Below, one piece after another: positions 1-8,106 of a stretch of DNA of 46,447 nucleotides. The notes beneath the pieces are model-generated. The model did no database searches. It was not told the origin of the DNA and saw only the letters and a program-made list of their open reading frames with translations. A program made the position numbers and the translations under genes. The DNA is from JAENVT01 sp040006755 (GTDB taxonomy: Bacteria; Actinomycetota; Acidimicrobiia; Acidimicrobiales; Ilumatobacteraceae), in the NCBI GenBank assembly GCA_040006755.1, contig JBDTWJ010000007.1, forward strand, positions 1-46,447. Reading direction: 5' to 3'. The stretch's first letter is position 1. Each line of letters begins with the position of its first letter.

Positions 1-1
1 G

Positions 2-571
2 TTCGGCGCGGCCTACTACCGGCGTTTCTACGGACGCCGGCCAGTGCACAACCGGTGGCAGATCGGCCATCTTGTCGAGGGTGTGTTGTCGCTCGCGTCA
101 TGGTGGCGCATCCCGATCCGATCGGTCCTCGATATCGGCGCGGGCAAGGGCTACTGGCGCGACTGGCTTGCCGAAACGCATCCGAACGTGAAATACCACG
201 GCATCGACGCCAGCGAATACGCCTGCAACCGGTTCGGTCACGAGCTGGCGGACATCGCCGAGTGGCAGCCACCGCGTCAATACGACTTGGTGGTGTGCCA
301 GAGCGTGCTGCAGTACGTCAATGCCAAGGACGCGACGAAAGCCATCGACACGTTGGCAGCCGCATGTCGCGGGCTCTTGGTGTTCGACGCGCCGACGATC
401 GCCGATCGCGACAATGTGATCGATCCATCGCACACTGACCTCGACGTGAACTGGCGCACGGGAAACTGGTACCGCAAGCGGTTGACCGTCGGCTTCATGG
501 AGATCGGTGCGGGAATTTGGCTATCGCGGCAGTGCCCCGCAGCTTTCTTCGAACTCGAACGTGCGCGCTGA
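2..571 (+). CDS. SAM-dependent class I methyltransferase, 5' end outside the window
   Basis: The reading frame is already open at base 2 and continues into a methyltransferase fold, so the true start lies upstream; an internal GTG at 44 is unlikely to be the start. Seen in the sequence: motif I VLDIGAGKGYW, which binds S-adenosylmethionine, then the acidic strand end GIDASEYA, then the strand YDLVVCQSVLQYV typical of Methyltransf_11/25 families. The substrate cannot be told from the sequence. The stop is followed at once by a decayed gene on the other strand. Confidence 0.8.
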   Translation, partial: FGAAYYRRFYGRRPVHNRWQIGHLVEGVLSLASWWRIPIRSVLDIGAGKGYWRDWLAETHPNVKYHGIDASEYACNRFGHELADIAEWQPPRQYDLVVCQSVLQYVNAKDATKAIDTLAAACRGLLVFDAPTIADRDNVIDPSHTDLDVNWRTGNWYRKRLTVGFMEIGAGIWLSRQCPAAFFELERAR

Positions 572-572
572 T

Positions 573-1115
573 CTACGGGCCCTTGGCCGGTTGTCCGCGA
601 GGTTGACTCGTGCGGGTGGTGCCATCGGTGAAATCGCACCAGGCGACCTTGCGATCGCAACCCGGGTGGCGGCAGCCTCCATCACGCGCGGCCATCGCAC
701 GGAACAGATTGGGTGGAACAGTGCGCCTTGACCTGCCGTAGCTGAGCACGGTGTTGCCTGCGCGGAGAACGCGATGGATGACGCAGTCGCACAACAACGC
801 ATCGGTGCGACGACGAGAGCGTGTTTTCTTCGACCATCAACTCGATGTGCGGACGATTGAGCCGCGTTCCGCCGCGATCGTGGTGGAGTTGAAGCATGCG
901 CACACATCGACGAGCGCGTCGGCGCTGCGCTGTTGGTTCGATCGGCCATCGTCGCTGCTGTCCCATGTGGACGCGATGCGGACCGCGCTGATGAACTGCG
1001 CCGCCCCGGCCCCGTCGAGCACGAGCCTGCCCACCAACCCATCCGCGCTGAGTGCGAAACGAAGCTGGTGGTCGGGCTCGACGGGCAGTGGACAGGACAT
1101 TTGCAGCGCAGCAAC
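573..1115 (-). pseudogene. Decayed 13E12-family (DUF222-HNH) endonuclease-like gene
   Basis: Reading leftwards, pieces of one protein lie in three frames. A DUF222-like stretch (LRFALSADGLVGRLVLDGAG ... QRSADALVDVCACF) spans about 1112-880. A short link (PHIELMVEENTL) follows in another frame. The C-terminal part near 797-600 (CDCVIHRVL, YGRSRRTVPPNLFRAM, GGCRHPGCDRKVAWCD) is in a third frame. The HNH histidines that should follow WCD are missing and the N-terminus is absent. At least two frameshifts plus terminal deletions make it nonfunctional. This family is highly repeated in actinobacterial genomes and is often decayed. Confidence 0.8.
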
Positions 1116-1141
1116 GGCGTTGAGCACGTCGGACCCCAGAG

Positions 1142-1197
1142 CGTGATCGTACACTAGTTCGATCACGAGATCAAATCGAACGGCGTAGAATTTTCCC
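1142..1197 (+). promoter_or_regulatory. Likely leaderless promoter with an inverted-repeat operator upstream of the GPP34 gene
   Basis: The hexamer TAGAAT at 1186-1191 ends 6 bases before the ATG at 1198, the spacing expected if transcription starts on the start codon. No Shine-Dalgarno sequence is present. Upstream, CGTGATCG (1142-1149) and CGATCACG (1160-1167) form a perfect 8-bp inverted repeat with a 10-base spacer covering the -35 area, which suits a repressor or activator site. The regulator is unknown. Confidence 0.45.
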
Positions 1198-1872
1198 ATG
1201 AACCTTGCCGAAGAACTTGCCGTCACTGCCATCGACCCGTCGTCTGGTCGTCACGCTCTCGGTCTGCGCAGTGAGCTGAACGCATGTCTGGCGGGCCTCT
1301 TACTGGTGGAATTGTTGCTCGATGGTGTTGTCGGAGTTGGCGACAAAGATGACCGACTGGTCGTCACTGGCACGGCCGAACCGAAGTCGAACGTGCTGGC
1401 AGCGTCGACCGCAGTGGTCATCGAGGCAGGACCGAAGGTCAAAGCGATTCTGTCGCACATGGACAGAGGTTTAACCCAGCGGCTCGACCTGGGCACGTGG
1501 GCCGCGGCCGTGGCGGGCTTGGTCGACGAGGGTGTGCTCGGGGCCACTCACGGAGCCGTGCGTTCGCGTAACGACGTGCTGCAACCGTTTGTGCGCGACG
1601 CCATCATCGCCAAGTTGCGAGTTGCGGTCGCCAGTGACGCCCCCCTCGATCCGCGCACCGCTGCGCTGCTGTCGATGACGGGTCCTGCTCACCTGCTCGA
1701 GGTCGTGGCTCCTGATCGTTCGACGCGGCGGCACGCGCGTGACCGAATCGACCACGCCTTCGATGGATCCGAGCTCGAACCGATCGGCAAGATGGTCCGC
1801 AAGGTCATCTCCGAAGCCGCCACTGCGGCTGCAGCCGGCAGCGTCGCTGCCTCGGTTGCCGCAACAAGCTGA
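1198..1872 (+). CDS. GPP34 (GOLPH3/VPS74-like) family protein
   Basis: A 224-residue protein with the GPP34 pattern: an N-terminal NLAEELAVTAID segment, the hydrophobic ACLAGLLLVELLLDGVV helix, and a helical C-terminal half with PLDPRTAALLSMT. Eukaryotic GOLPH3 binds phosphatidylinositol-4-phosphate on Golgi membranes. Bacterial members are common in actinobacteria and have no settled role, though membrane-surface binding is a reasonable guess. The C-terminus is alanine-rich (EAATAAAAGSVAASVAATS). It seems monocistronic, with a probably leaderless promoter, and converges on the MFS gene. Confidence 0.8.
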   Translation: MNLAEELAVTAIDPSSGRHALGLRSELNACLAGLLLVELLLDGVVGVGDKDDRLVVTGTAEPKSNVLAASTAVVIEAGPKVKAILSHMDRGLTQRLDLGTWAAAVAGLVDEGVLGATHGAVRSRNDVLQPFVRDAIIAKLRVAVASDAPLDPRTAALLSMTGPAHLLEVVAPDRSTRRHARDRIDHAFDGSELEPIGKMVRKVISEAATAAAAGSVAASVAATS

Positions 1873-1878
1873 GGCCCG

Positions 1879-1917
1879 GTACCGAATCTCCGGCACGTCC
1901 GGATATTCGGTGACTTG
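1879..1917 (+). repeat. CTCCGG hairpin repeat, copy 1, between convergent genes
   Basis: The arms CCGAATCTCCGG and CCGGATATTCGG pair with one mismatch around a 5-base loop, followed by the conserved tail GGTGACTTG. The element lies between the stops of two convergent genes. Related copies are at 3366-3418 and 3440-3492. Compared with copy 2, the outer stem base pairs change together (CCGA/TCGG here, CAAA/TTTC there), which hints that the hairpin matters. It could serve as a two-way terminator, but there is no T run. Confidence 0.65.
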
Positions 1918-1926
1918 CTTGCTGGG

Positions 1927-3168
1927 TCAGGCCATCGCGACAGCGGGTCGCCGACCGTCGACTGCGGTGCGCCAGTGGCGTGAGCGCAGGGTCAGCAGGC
2001 CGAAGCCCACCACCATCAAGATCGCCCCGACGCCGAACGCGAGATGCAGGTTTGTCGCATCGCCGACCGCCCCGATGAACAACAGCCCGAGGCCGTACGA
2101 GATCCCCATGGCAGCTTGCATGATCGACATCACCCGACCGCGGCTGTCGGCCGGCGCATCTCGTTGGATGATGGCCGATGAGGCGATGAAGAAACCTGCT
2201 CCGGCACCGCCGAGCAGCGCCGATCCCACGACCACCCATGCCGCGTTCGGCGCGAGGGCGTAGATGCCGAGCGCGACCGCCAACATGAAGATGAGGCGTC
2301 CGATCAGCAAGGACCGCGGGTGGCGGTGGGCAAGGATCGACAGCGTGACTCCACCAACGATCGCTCCGACGCCTTGCGCCGATGCCACTGTTCCCGCCAT
2401 GCCCGTGCCACCGTGGAACTCCGCGCTCAGGTAGATCGGGATGAGGCCGATGAACGGCACGATCGTCAGGTTGTACAGCACCAAGAGGGCGACGCCATGG
2501 AAGCAGCCAGGCGATCGGCGCAGCGTGCGCCATCCGCCGACCAGTCGATCGAAGATGGTCCCGCCGTCAAGTCGAGTGGGTCGGAAGGAGCGTCGGACCA
2601 AAGACACTGCCACGGCCAACACGACGAATGACGCTGCGTTGAAGCCGATGGTCCATGCCGGACCCACGAGCAATACGAGCCCCGTGCCCAACAGCGGGCC
2701 GATGATGCGGCCGCTGTTCCACGAATAGACACCCAGAGAGACCATCGCCATGAGCTCCTCGGGTGGTACGAGGTCTGGCTGCATCGCGGCGTACGACGGG
2801 GCACCGGTTGCTCCGGCAGCGCTTGCCACGAGGATGAGCAGGATCAGCACTGCCGGTTCGCGCACGCCCATGCCCAGCGTCACCGCGAGAGACGTTGTGA
2901 CCAGCGCTTGCACCATCAGCGCGGTGGCAAAGACCTTGCGGCGGTCGAACCGATCCGCTAGCAACCCGCCGACAGGGCAGGCGACGCCCTGCGGTGCGAA
3001 CGTCGCGAGCGCCACCAATCCGGTCTGGACGGCGGAGCCAGTGCTGGCCGCGACCAGGCTGCCGACGACGATCAGTTGGATCCAGGTGCCGATGTCGCTG
3101 ACGACCGCCGCACCCCACAAAAGCCGTACCGCCCTATGGCGTAGAGGTACGAACGGGTGGTTGGTCAC
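1927..3168 (-). CDS. MFS transporter of the EntS/MFS_3 type
   Basis: A 413-residue membrane protein with about twelve hydrophobic segments. The first loop after helix 2 carries GGLLADRFDRRKVF, the MFS motif A. The order of motifs resembles the MFS_3 group that includes the enterobactin exporter EntS and macrolide exporters; the substrate cannot be read from the sequence. The start is taken as GTG at 3168 because GGAG lies 7 bases upstream. A TTG at 3213 would add 15 residues without a clear ribosome site. The C-terminus is soluble (LRSRHWRTAVDG). It is convergent with the GPP34 gene. Confidence 0.8.
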   Translation of the reverse strand: MTNHPFVPLRHRAVRLLWGAAVVSDIGTWIQLIVVGSLVAASTGSAVQTGLVALATFAPQGVACPVGGLLADRFDRRKVFATALMVQALVTTSLAVTLGMGVREPAVLILLILVASAAGATGAPSYAAMQPDLVPPEELMAMVSLGVYSWNSGRIIGPLLGTGLVLLVGPAWTIGFNAASFVVLAVAVSLVRRSFRPTRLDGGTIFDRLVGGWRTLRRSPGCFHGVALLVLYNLTIVPFIGLIPIYLSAEFHGGTGMAGTVASAQGVGAIVGGVTLSILAHRHPRSLLIGRLIFMLAVALGIYALAPNAAWVVVGSALLGGAGAGFFIASSAIIQRDAPADSRGRVMSIMQAAMGISYGLGLLFIGAVGDATNLHLAFGVGAILMVVGFGLLTLRSRHWRTAVDGRRPAVAMA

Positions 3169-3365
3169 AACAAGACTCCAAGTTAGCGATGGGCCGTCTC
3201 GCGTGAAGGCCAATTTGGTAGGTCATTCGGCACATTTCGGCAAAAACTGAAGCGCTACAGGCCGTGTGTGACGGAGGGCACTAGTTCAGGAGGCCGTGGT
3301 GGCTCGTCGACGTCTCAGGCAACGTTCGTTGGCAGCGAGGTGTCCCCTCCGTCTGGCCCTGAGTC

Positions 3366-3418
3366 CCGGGCGAGACGAGGTACCAAATCTCCGGCGTGTC
3401 CGGAAATTTCGTGACTTG
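3366..3418 (+). repeat. CTCCGG hairpin repeat, copy 2
   Basis: It starts with CCGGGCGAGACGAGGTAC, then AAATCTCCGG and CCGGAAATTT (one mismatch) around the loop CGTGT, then CGTGACTTG. It is repeated 74 bases downstream. The stretch 3169-3510 between the MFS start and the lipoprotein end holds only these two copies and no gene that can be supported. Confidence 0.65.
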
Positions 3419-3439
3419 TCTCGGTGGTCGGGCCTGCGT

Positions 3440-3492
3440 CCGGGCGAGACGAGGTACTCAATCTCCGGAGTGTCCGAATCTTTCGTGACTTG
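3440..3492 (+). repeat. CTCCGG hairpin repeat, copy 3
   Basis: It shares with copy 2 the first 18 bases (CCGGGCGAGACGAGGTAC), the core AATCTCCGG and the tail TTTCGTGACTTG. The right arm has diverged (CCGAATCTTTCG), so its hairpin is weaker. It ends 19 bases from the stop of the leftward lipoprotein gene, so it would lie just past that gene's 3' end. Confidence 0.6.
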
Positions 3493-3510
3493 CCGCGCCG
3501 ATTCGTCGAA

Positions 3511-3942
3511 TCAGCCGCCGAGGCGTTGGGTGTGGAAGACCTCGGTGCCGTCGACCTTGCCGCTGAAGTCTCCGTCGAGCGACACGACGGACGCACCGGG
3601 GATCTCGTTGGTCGAGCCGGTCAGGTCGGCGGACTTGCCATCCTTGGTCTTGCCCGTGCAAGTGATCGCGATGTTGGCGGCATCCTCCTGCACCGTGGCC
3701 TCGCAGGTCAGCGGGCCGTCGAGTTCGTTGCCGGCATTCTTGAACTGCTCCTCGCCCTGCTGCGTGGCGATGGTGCGCGCGAGGGCTTCAGCGACATCAT
3801 TGGTCGCCGCGCCCGCGGCATTGGCAATATCGGTGGCGACACTCTGCAGGTCGGTCGCGATCGACGATCGGTCCTCGGAGCTGCAGCCTCCGATTGCCAG
3901 GACTGCGACGAGCACGAGCCCGGGGGCGTAGTGAGTTCTCAT
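3511..3942 (-). CDS. Small secreted lipoprotein, function unknown
   Basis: A 143-residue protein with a signal peptide and lipobox: a short N-terminus, a hydrophobic run GLVLVAVLAIGGC, and cysteine 20 as the expected lipid-modified residue. The mature part begins with an alanine-rich helical segment. It then has a beta-rich domain with two cysteines (LTCEATV ... IAITCTGKTKDG) that could form a disulphide. The second half loosely recalls DUF4333-type actinobacterial lipoproteins, but this is not certain. It is divergent from the phosphonate operon, whose first start lies 44 bases away. Confidence 0.7.
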   Translation of the reverse strand: MRTHYAPGLVLVAVLAIGGCSSEDRSSIATDLQSVATDIANAAGAATNDVAEALARTIATQQGEEQFKNAGNELDGPLTCEATVQEDAANIAITCTGKTKDGKSADLTGSTNEIPGASVVSLDGDFSGKVDGTEVFHTQRLGG

Positions 3943-3986
3943 ATGAGTGACTCTTCCCTGCTCATCCCATCTTCAACCGGATTAGC

Positions 3987-5072
3987 ATGCCATGCGTGGT
4001 CGGCTACATCGATGTGCCTCCGCTGTGGCTCAGAGATGCGTGCTCCTGCAGCGAATGCCGCGACGAGTTCTCCGGCCAGCGATTGCGCGGCGTGCTCGCT
4101 CTCGATGCTGACACCGAGATCGCGTCTTGGCGCAACGACGGCGACGACATCGAGGTGACGTTCACCCCTGACGGTCATGTGTCGCACTTCTCGAAGGTTT
4201 GGTTGAGCGAGAATGTGCCGGGCAAGGCAAGTCTCTTCGACGATCGCAGCGAGCGGCACCGTCCGCCTTGGAGCGCCGCGGATTTCGACGGGCGCCCGCC
4301 CGAAGTCGCGTGGCACGAGCTCCAACGCGACGGCGCACCGCGGGCATTGGCACTAGGCGCGTTGATGCGAACCGGCATCTTGCTGGTTCGCGATGCGCCG
4401 ATCGAGCCCCGCACGGTGCTCGCGGTCGCGACGTCATTCGGGCATGTGCGCAACACCAACTACGGCGACCTGTTCGACGTTCGAGTCGAGGCACAACCGG
4501 TGAACCTGGCATTCACCGGGCGAGCAATCGCGCCGCACACCGACAACCCGTATCGCGATCCGGTCCCTGGCGTTCAGTTGTTGCATTGCCTGCAGTCGTC
4601 TCCCGGCGGCGGCGAGAACGTGTTTCTCGACGGCTTCGCGGTAGCCGCGTTGGTGCGCGACGAGGATGCGCAGGCATTCGCGACCTTGTCGTCGACTCCC
4701 GTGACGTTCAAGTACGAGGATGCCAACACCCTACTGCGGGCCAGCGGGCCGATCATCACGGTCAATGCCGCCGGCGAGGTGCGTGGTATCCGATGGAACG
4801 ATCGGTCGATCCAACCGCCGGCGGTGAAGCCTGAGCTGGTCGGTGACGTGTACCGCGCAATGCGAGTCTTCGCGGCAACGCTGCAACGACCTGAACTGCA
4901 CATCCGCCTGACGCTGGAACCAGGCGACTGCATCGTCTTCGACAACACTCGGGTGCTTCACGCTCGAACCGCGTTCGAGGGCGGCAGCGGAGCACGCCAC
5001 CTTCAGGGTTGCTACGCAGACCTCGACGGTCTGGCGTCGACCGTCGCTGTCCTCGAACGGCAACATCGATGA
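3987..5072 (+). CDS. tmpA: TmpA-like Fe(II)/2-oxoglutarate dioxygenase (gamma-butyrobetaine hydroxylase family)
   Basis: A 361-residue protein with the two-domain plan of gamma-butyrobetaine hydroxylase. The N-terminal DUF971-like domain has a probable zinc site (C19, C21, C24 in RDACSCSECR, with H64 or H67). The TauD-type catalytic domain has H184-T-D186 and the distal H325 (RVLHAR) as iron ligands. Family members hydroxylate gamma-butyrobetaine or trimethyllysine; TmpA hydroxylates 2-trimethylaminoethylphosphonate. The next gene overlaps by 4 bases (ATGA) and encodes a PhnZ/TmpB-type protein, which points to the TmpA role: making the (R)-1-hydroxy phosphonate. On domain content alone it could be a carnitine-pathway enzyme. 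Confidence 0.8.
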   Translation: MPCVVGYIDVPPLWLRDACSCSECRDEFSGQRLRGVLALDADTEIASWRNDGDDIEVTFTPDGHVSHFSKVWLSENVPGKASLFDDRSERHRPPWSAADFDGRPPEVAWHELQRDGAPRALALGALMRTGILLVRDAPIEPRTVLAVATSFGHVRNTNYGDLFDVRVEAQPVNLAFTGRAIAPHTDNPYRDPVPGVQLLHCLQSSPGGGENVFLDGFAVAALVRDEDAQAFATLSSTPVTFKYEDANTLLRASGPIITVNAAGEVRGIRWNDRSIQPPAVKPELVGDVYRAMRVFAATLQRPELHIRLTLEPGDCIVFDNTRVLHARTAFEGGSGARHLQGCYADLDGLASTVAVLERQHR

Positions 5073-5644
5073 GCGATCGCGTCGACGAGGCATTGGCGAC
5101 GATCGAGCAGACGTTCTACTCGGCCGAGGGCATGGCCTACCTCGGCGAAGACGTCACGATGATCCAGCACCAACTCCAGGCCGCGGCGCTGGCCGTCGGA
5201 TGCAGCGATGCCCTCGTGGTCTCGGCCCTGTTGCACGACATCGGACATGTGATCGGGCGGCAGGAAGGCGAGGCAGATGCCACGGAAGCGCTCGCTGACG
5301 AGCGTGATGCGCACCACGACTCGACCGGCGCTCGGTGGCTTGCGCAGTGGTTCGGACCAGATGTCACCGAGCCGGTGCGTCTGCATGTTGCAGCGAAGCG
5401 GTATCTGGTGGCGACGGAGCCCGACTACGCGGTCAAGCTGTCCGAGGCGTCGGTGCACACGTTGCAACTTCAGGGTGGACCGATGTCGGCGAAGGAAGTC
5501 GAGGAGTTCGAAGCGCTCCAATACGCACAGGAGGCCGTCGCCCTCCGCCGGCTCGATGAGGCCGCAAAGGACGGATCCCGGGACGCCCCGGACGTTGACG
5601 CGTACAGAGATCTCCTGGTGAGAGTGCTGGCCCATCACCGCTGA
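5069..5644 (+). CDS. tmpB: TmpB/PhnZ-like HD-domain mixed-valent diiron oxygenase
   Basis: A 191-residue HD-domain protein. The residues used by PhnZ appear at matching places: Y24, E27 and H34 in the N-terminal lid (YLGEDVTMIQH), the HD pair H56-D57, H82 or H83, H106 with K110 (RLHVAAKRY), and D163 near the C-terminus (LRRLDEAAKD). Known enzymes of this type cleave the C-P bond of a 1-hydroxyphosphonate using O2. PhnZ yields glycine and phosphate, and TmpB yields glycine betaine and phosphate. The start ATG lies inside the stop of the dioxygenase gene, so translation is probably coupled. No phosphonate transporter or regulator is adjacent. Confidence 0.85.
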   Translation: MSDRVDEALATIEQTFYSAEGMAYLGEDVTMIQHQLQAAALAVGCSDALVVSALLHDIGHVIGRQEGEADATEALADERDAHHDSTGARWLAQWFGPDVTEPVRLHVAAKRYLVATEPDYAVKLSEASVHTLQLQGGPMSAKEVEEFEALQYAQEAVALRRLDEAAKDGSRDAPDVDAYRDLLVRVLAHHR

Positions 5645-5728
5645 ACGGCCCGGTGTAGCTGGCACTACCGCCGCTGGTGCACCATCACCCTTGCGACATC
5701 GGATCGTACCGGCCAATGATGAAGGCCA

Positions 5729-8101
5729 ATGAGAGGGGCGTCGCCGGGGAAGCTGTGGAGTCTGCGTGATCTCCGCGCGCGCGCGGTCTCGCTGGTGGTG
5801 CTGGGCGCGCTCGCCGGACTGACGATCGGACTCGCCGCCGCGGCCTTCGACGGTGCACGGCGAACCGATACCGCGCTCGACCGGCTGCGAGCACGGACGA
5901 ACGCGAGCGACGCAGTGGTGTTCGCAACGCAGGCCGAGATCCTGAATCCGGACTGGAGCAAACTCGTCAAGAGGCCGGAGGTGGCCCACGTCATCCGCTG
6001 GGGTCTGGCGTTCGGGAACGTCGACGGCGATCCGGACGGGGTGCTGTTCGTTCCGATGGACAGCGTCTGGTTGAACACGGTCGACCGGCCGATCCTCGTC
6101 GCCGGCCGGATGTTCGACCCGTACGCGCCTGACGAGGTCGTGATCTCGGACGATATTCCCGCCTACGACGACGGCACCCCTGTCGAGGTTGGCTCGACAT
6201 TCCCGTTCACGATGTTGGCCGGAGACATCGTCGATCCCCAGCCCGGTTCTCCGCTGGAGATCCGCGTCGTCGGAATCGTGCACACGCCGCTCAGCTATGT
6301 GTTCACGGGCGGCGCGTTTCTCTCACCGGGATTTGTGACCAGATACGGCAGCACCGCGTTGGTCGCCGAGAACGCGGTGGTCCAGCTACGGCCGGGTGCC
6401 GACATCGGCGCGTTGCGCCGTGACGTCAACACCGACGTGGGCGAGGGCGTTCCAGTCCTCGATTTCCGAGTCACAAGTCGCCGGGTCACTGCCACGACAG
6501 ATGTCGAAGGCGCGATGCTGAGGCTGCTGGCCGCGATCGTGCTGTTGGCGGGTGTGGCGTTCGCCGGCCAGGCGTTGGCACGATCAGGCGCGACGATCGG
6601 TACCGACGCACCGACGCTGCGAGCGATCGGCATGACGCGACGAGAGCTCGTCGTTTCGGCATTGCGCCCGCATCTTGTCACCGCCGCGGTCGGTGTCATG
6701 ATCACGGTATTGACCGCGGTGGTTGCGTCACGCTGGTTCCCCGTTGGGCTGGCAGCGACCGTCGATCCGTCGCGTGGCATCCAGGTCAACGTTGCGCTGG
6801 TGACGGCTGCGGCGGTGCTCACCGCGCTGGTCACGCTGGCTCTGGTCTCGTTCGGCAGTTGGCGGGCGACTCGTTCATCGACCGGCCAACCGTCGCGATC
6901 AAGCCTGTGGCTTGCTCATCTACGCATCGGCCGACCTGTGGCCGTTCTCGTCGGCGCGCGAATGGCGGTCGAGGGTGGAAGTGGGACGCGACGTAAGGGC
7001 AGCGCGTGGCCAGCGCTGGTGGGCGCCGCGGCGGCAGTTACGGGCGTGGTCGCGATCGTCACGGTCAACCATGGATTGACCGACGCGGTCGCGCACCCAC
7101 AGGTTGCCGGTGTTGCCTGGGACGCATCGGTCATCCCTTTGCAGGACGACGTCTCGATCACCACGGGCATCACGTCCACCCTGGTCGATGGCCTCGCCAA
7201 CGAGCCGGGGGTTGCTGCCGTCGGGACGGTCGCTCGCTACGTCAGCCGGATCGGTGAGCTCGGTGTGCCGTTGTTCACCGTCTTCGAGCCAGACACGATG
7301 CCCGCAGTGCAACTGGTGACACTGTCGGGACGGCTGCCCCAAAGCGATGACGAAATCGTGCTCGGTCCGTCGACTGCTCGCGACCTCGGGGTGAAGCGCG
7401 GCGACACCGTGCACCTCGCCGACGGAGGCTCCGCAACGGTCGTCGGGCTCGGACTTTTCCCATCCGACGTGCATGCGCAGTTCGACGAGGGTGGGTTGGT
7501 CACGCCCGCGCGATGGAGCCAGTTGGCGGCCAAGAACTACGACCCGTCGACTGCCACCCTCGCGATGTTGGTGGCCGTGAGGTTCGAGGATCACGACAGC
7601 GTTTCCGCACAGATCGGTGCACTCGCAGAGAAGTTTGGTCCGCAGGTGGCAGCGGTGTCCCCAGTCGACCAACCTGCCGAGCTCGCCAACCTGCACAACG
7701 TACGAACGCTTCCCACGGTGTTGGCGATCTTCCTGGCCGTACTTGGCGCAATCGCGGTGGGTCATGCCCTCTTCTCGTCGGTCTACCGACGCAGGCGCGA
7801 CTTCGCAGTCATGCAATCACTCGGTGTCACGCGCCGCGGCGTGCGCGCCATGATCGCGGCTCAGGCCACTGTCGTCGGCGTCGCCGGACTCATCGTCGGG
7901 GTGCCGATCGGATTGATCGCCGGGCGGGCCAGTTGGCAGGCCATCACGGACAGAGTGCCGCTGACATTCCGCTCACCGCTCACTGCCATTGCCATCCTCC
8001 TCGTCGTTCCCGTCGCGTTGATCGCGGCCAACCTGCTGGCAATCATCCCCGCTCGCCGGGCGGCGAAGACCAAGCCCGCACTGGTGTTGAGGTCGGAGTA
8101 G
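5729..8101 (+). CDS. FtsX-type ABC transporter permease (first of two)
   Basis: A 790-residue protein with the MacB/FtsX duplicated layout. There is an N-terminal membrane helix (VSLVVLGALAGLTIGLAAAAF) followed by GARRTDTALDRL, then a large extracytoplasmic domain. A group of helices follows around residues 260-380, then a second extracytoplasmic domain, and three C-terminal helices starting near residue 665 with the FtsX cytoplasmic motif RRRDFAVMQSLGVTRRGVR. Such proteins either export lipids or lipoproteins or transmit force across the membrane rather than move small solutes. The next permease follows after 5 bases, so the two are probably co-translated partners. No ATPase gene is adjacent. 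Confidence 0.85.
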   Translation: MRGASPGKLWSLRDLRARAVSLVVLGALAGLTIGLAAAAFDGARRTDTALDRLRARTNASDAVVFATQAEILNPDWSKLVKRPEVAHVIRWGLAFGNVDGDPDGVLFVPMDSVWLNTVDRPILVAGRMFDPYAPDEVVISDDIPAYDDGTPVEVGSTFPFTMLAGDIVDPQPGSPLEIRVVGIVHTPLSYVFTGGAFLSPGFVTRYGSTALVAENAVVQLRPGADIGALRRDVNTDVGEGVPVLDFRVTSRRVTATTDVEGAMLRLLAAIVLLAGVAFAGQALARSGATIGTDAPTLRAIGMTRRELVVSALRPHLVTAAVGVMITVLTAVVASRWFPVGLAATVDPSRGIQVNVALVTAAAVLTALVTLALVSFGSWRATRSSTGQPSRSSLWLAHLRIGRPVAVLVGARMAVEGGSGTRRKGSAWPALVGAAAAVTGVVAIVTVNHGLTDAVAHPQVAGVAWDASVIPLQDDVSITTGITSTLVDGLANEPGVAAVGTVARYVSRIGELGVPLFTVFEPDTMPAVQLVTLSGRLPQSDDEIVLGPSTARDLGVKRGDTVHLADGGSATVVGLGLFPSDVHAQFDEGGLVTPARWSQLAAKNYDPSTATLAMLVAVRFEDHDSVSAQIGALAEKFGPQVAAVSPVDQPAELANLHNVRTLPTVLAIFLAVLGAIAVGHALFSSVYRRRRDFAVMQSLGVTRRGVRAMIAAQATVVGVAGLIVGVPIGLIAGRASWQAITDRVPLTFRSPLTAIAILLVVPVALIAANLLAIIPARRAAKTKPALVLRSE

Positions 8102-8106
8102 GAGCG

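Noticed and set aside
521..1232. A working HNH endonuclease gene
   Set aside because: The DUF222 and HNH parts are in different frames and the catalytic histidine segment is deleted.
7513..8106. A 198-residue N-terminal extension of the permease at 8107
   Set aside because: It would overlap the end of the previous permease in another frame and reads as arginine-rich noise; GGAG and an ATG at 8107 fit the family start.
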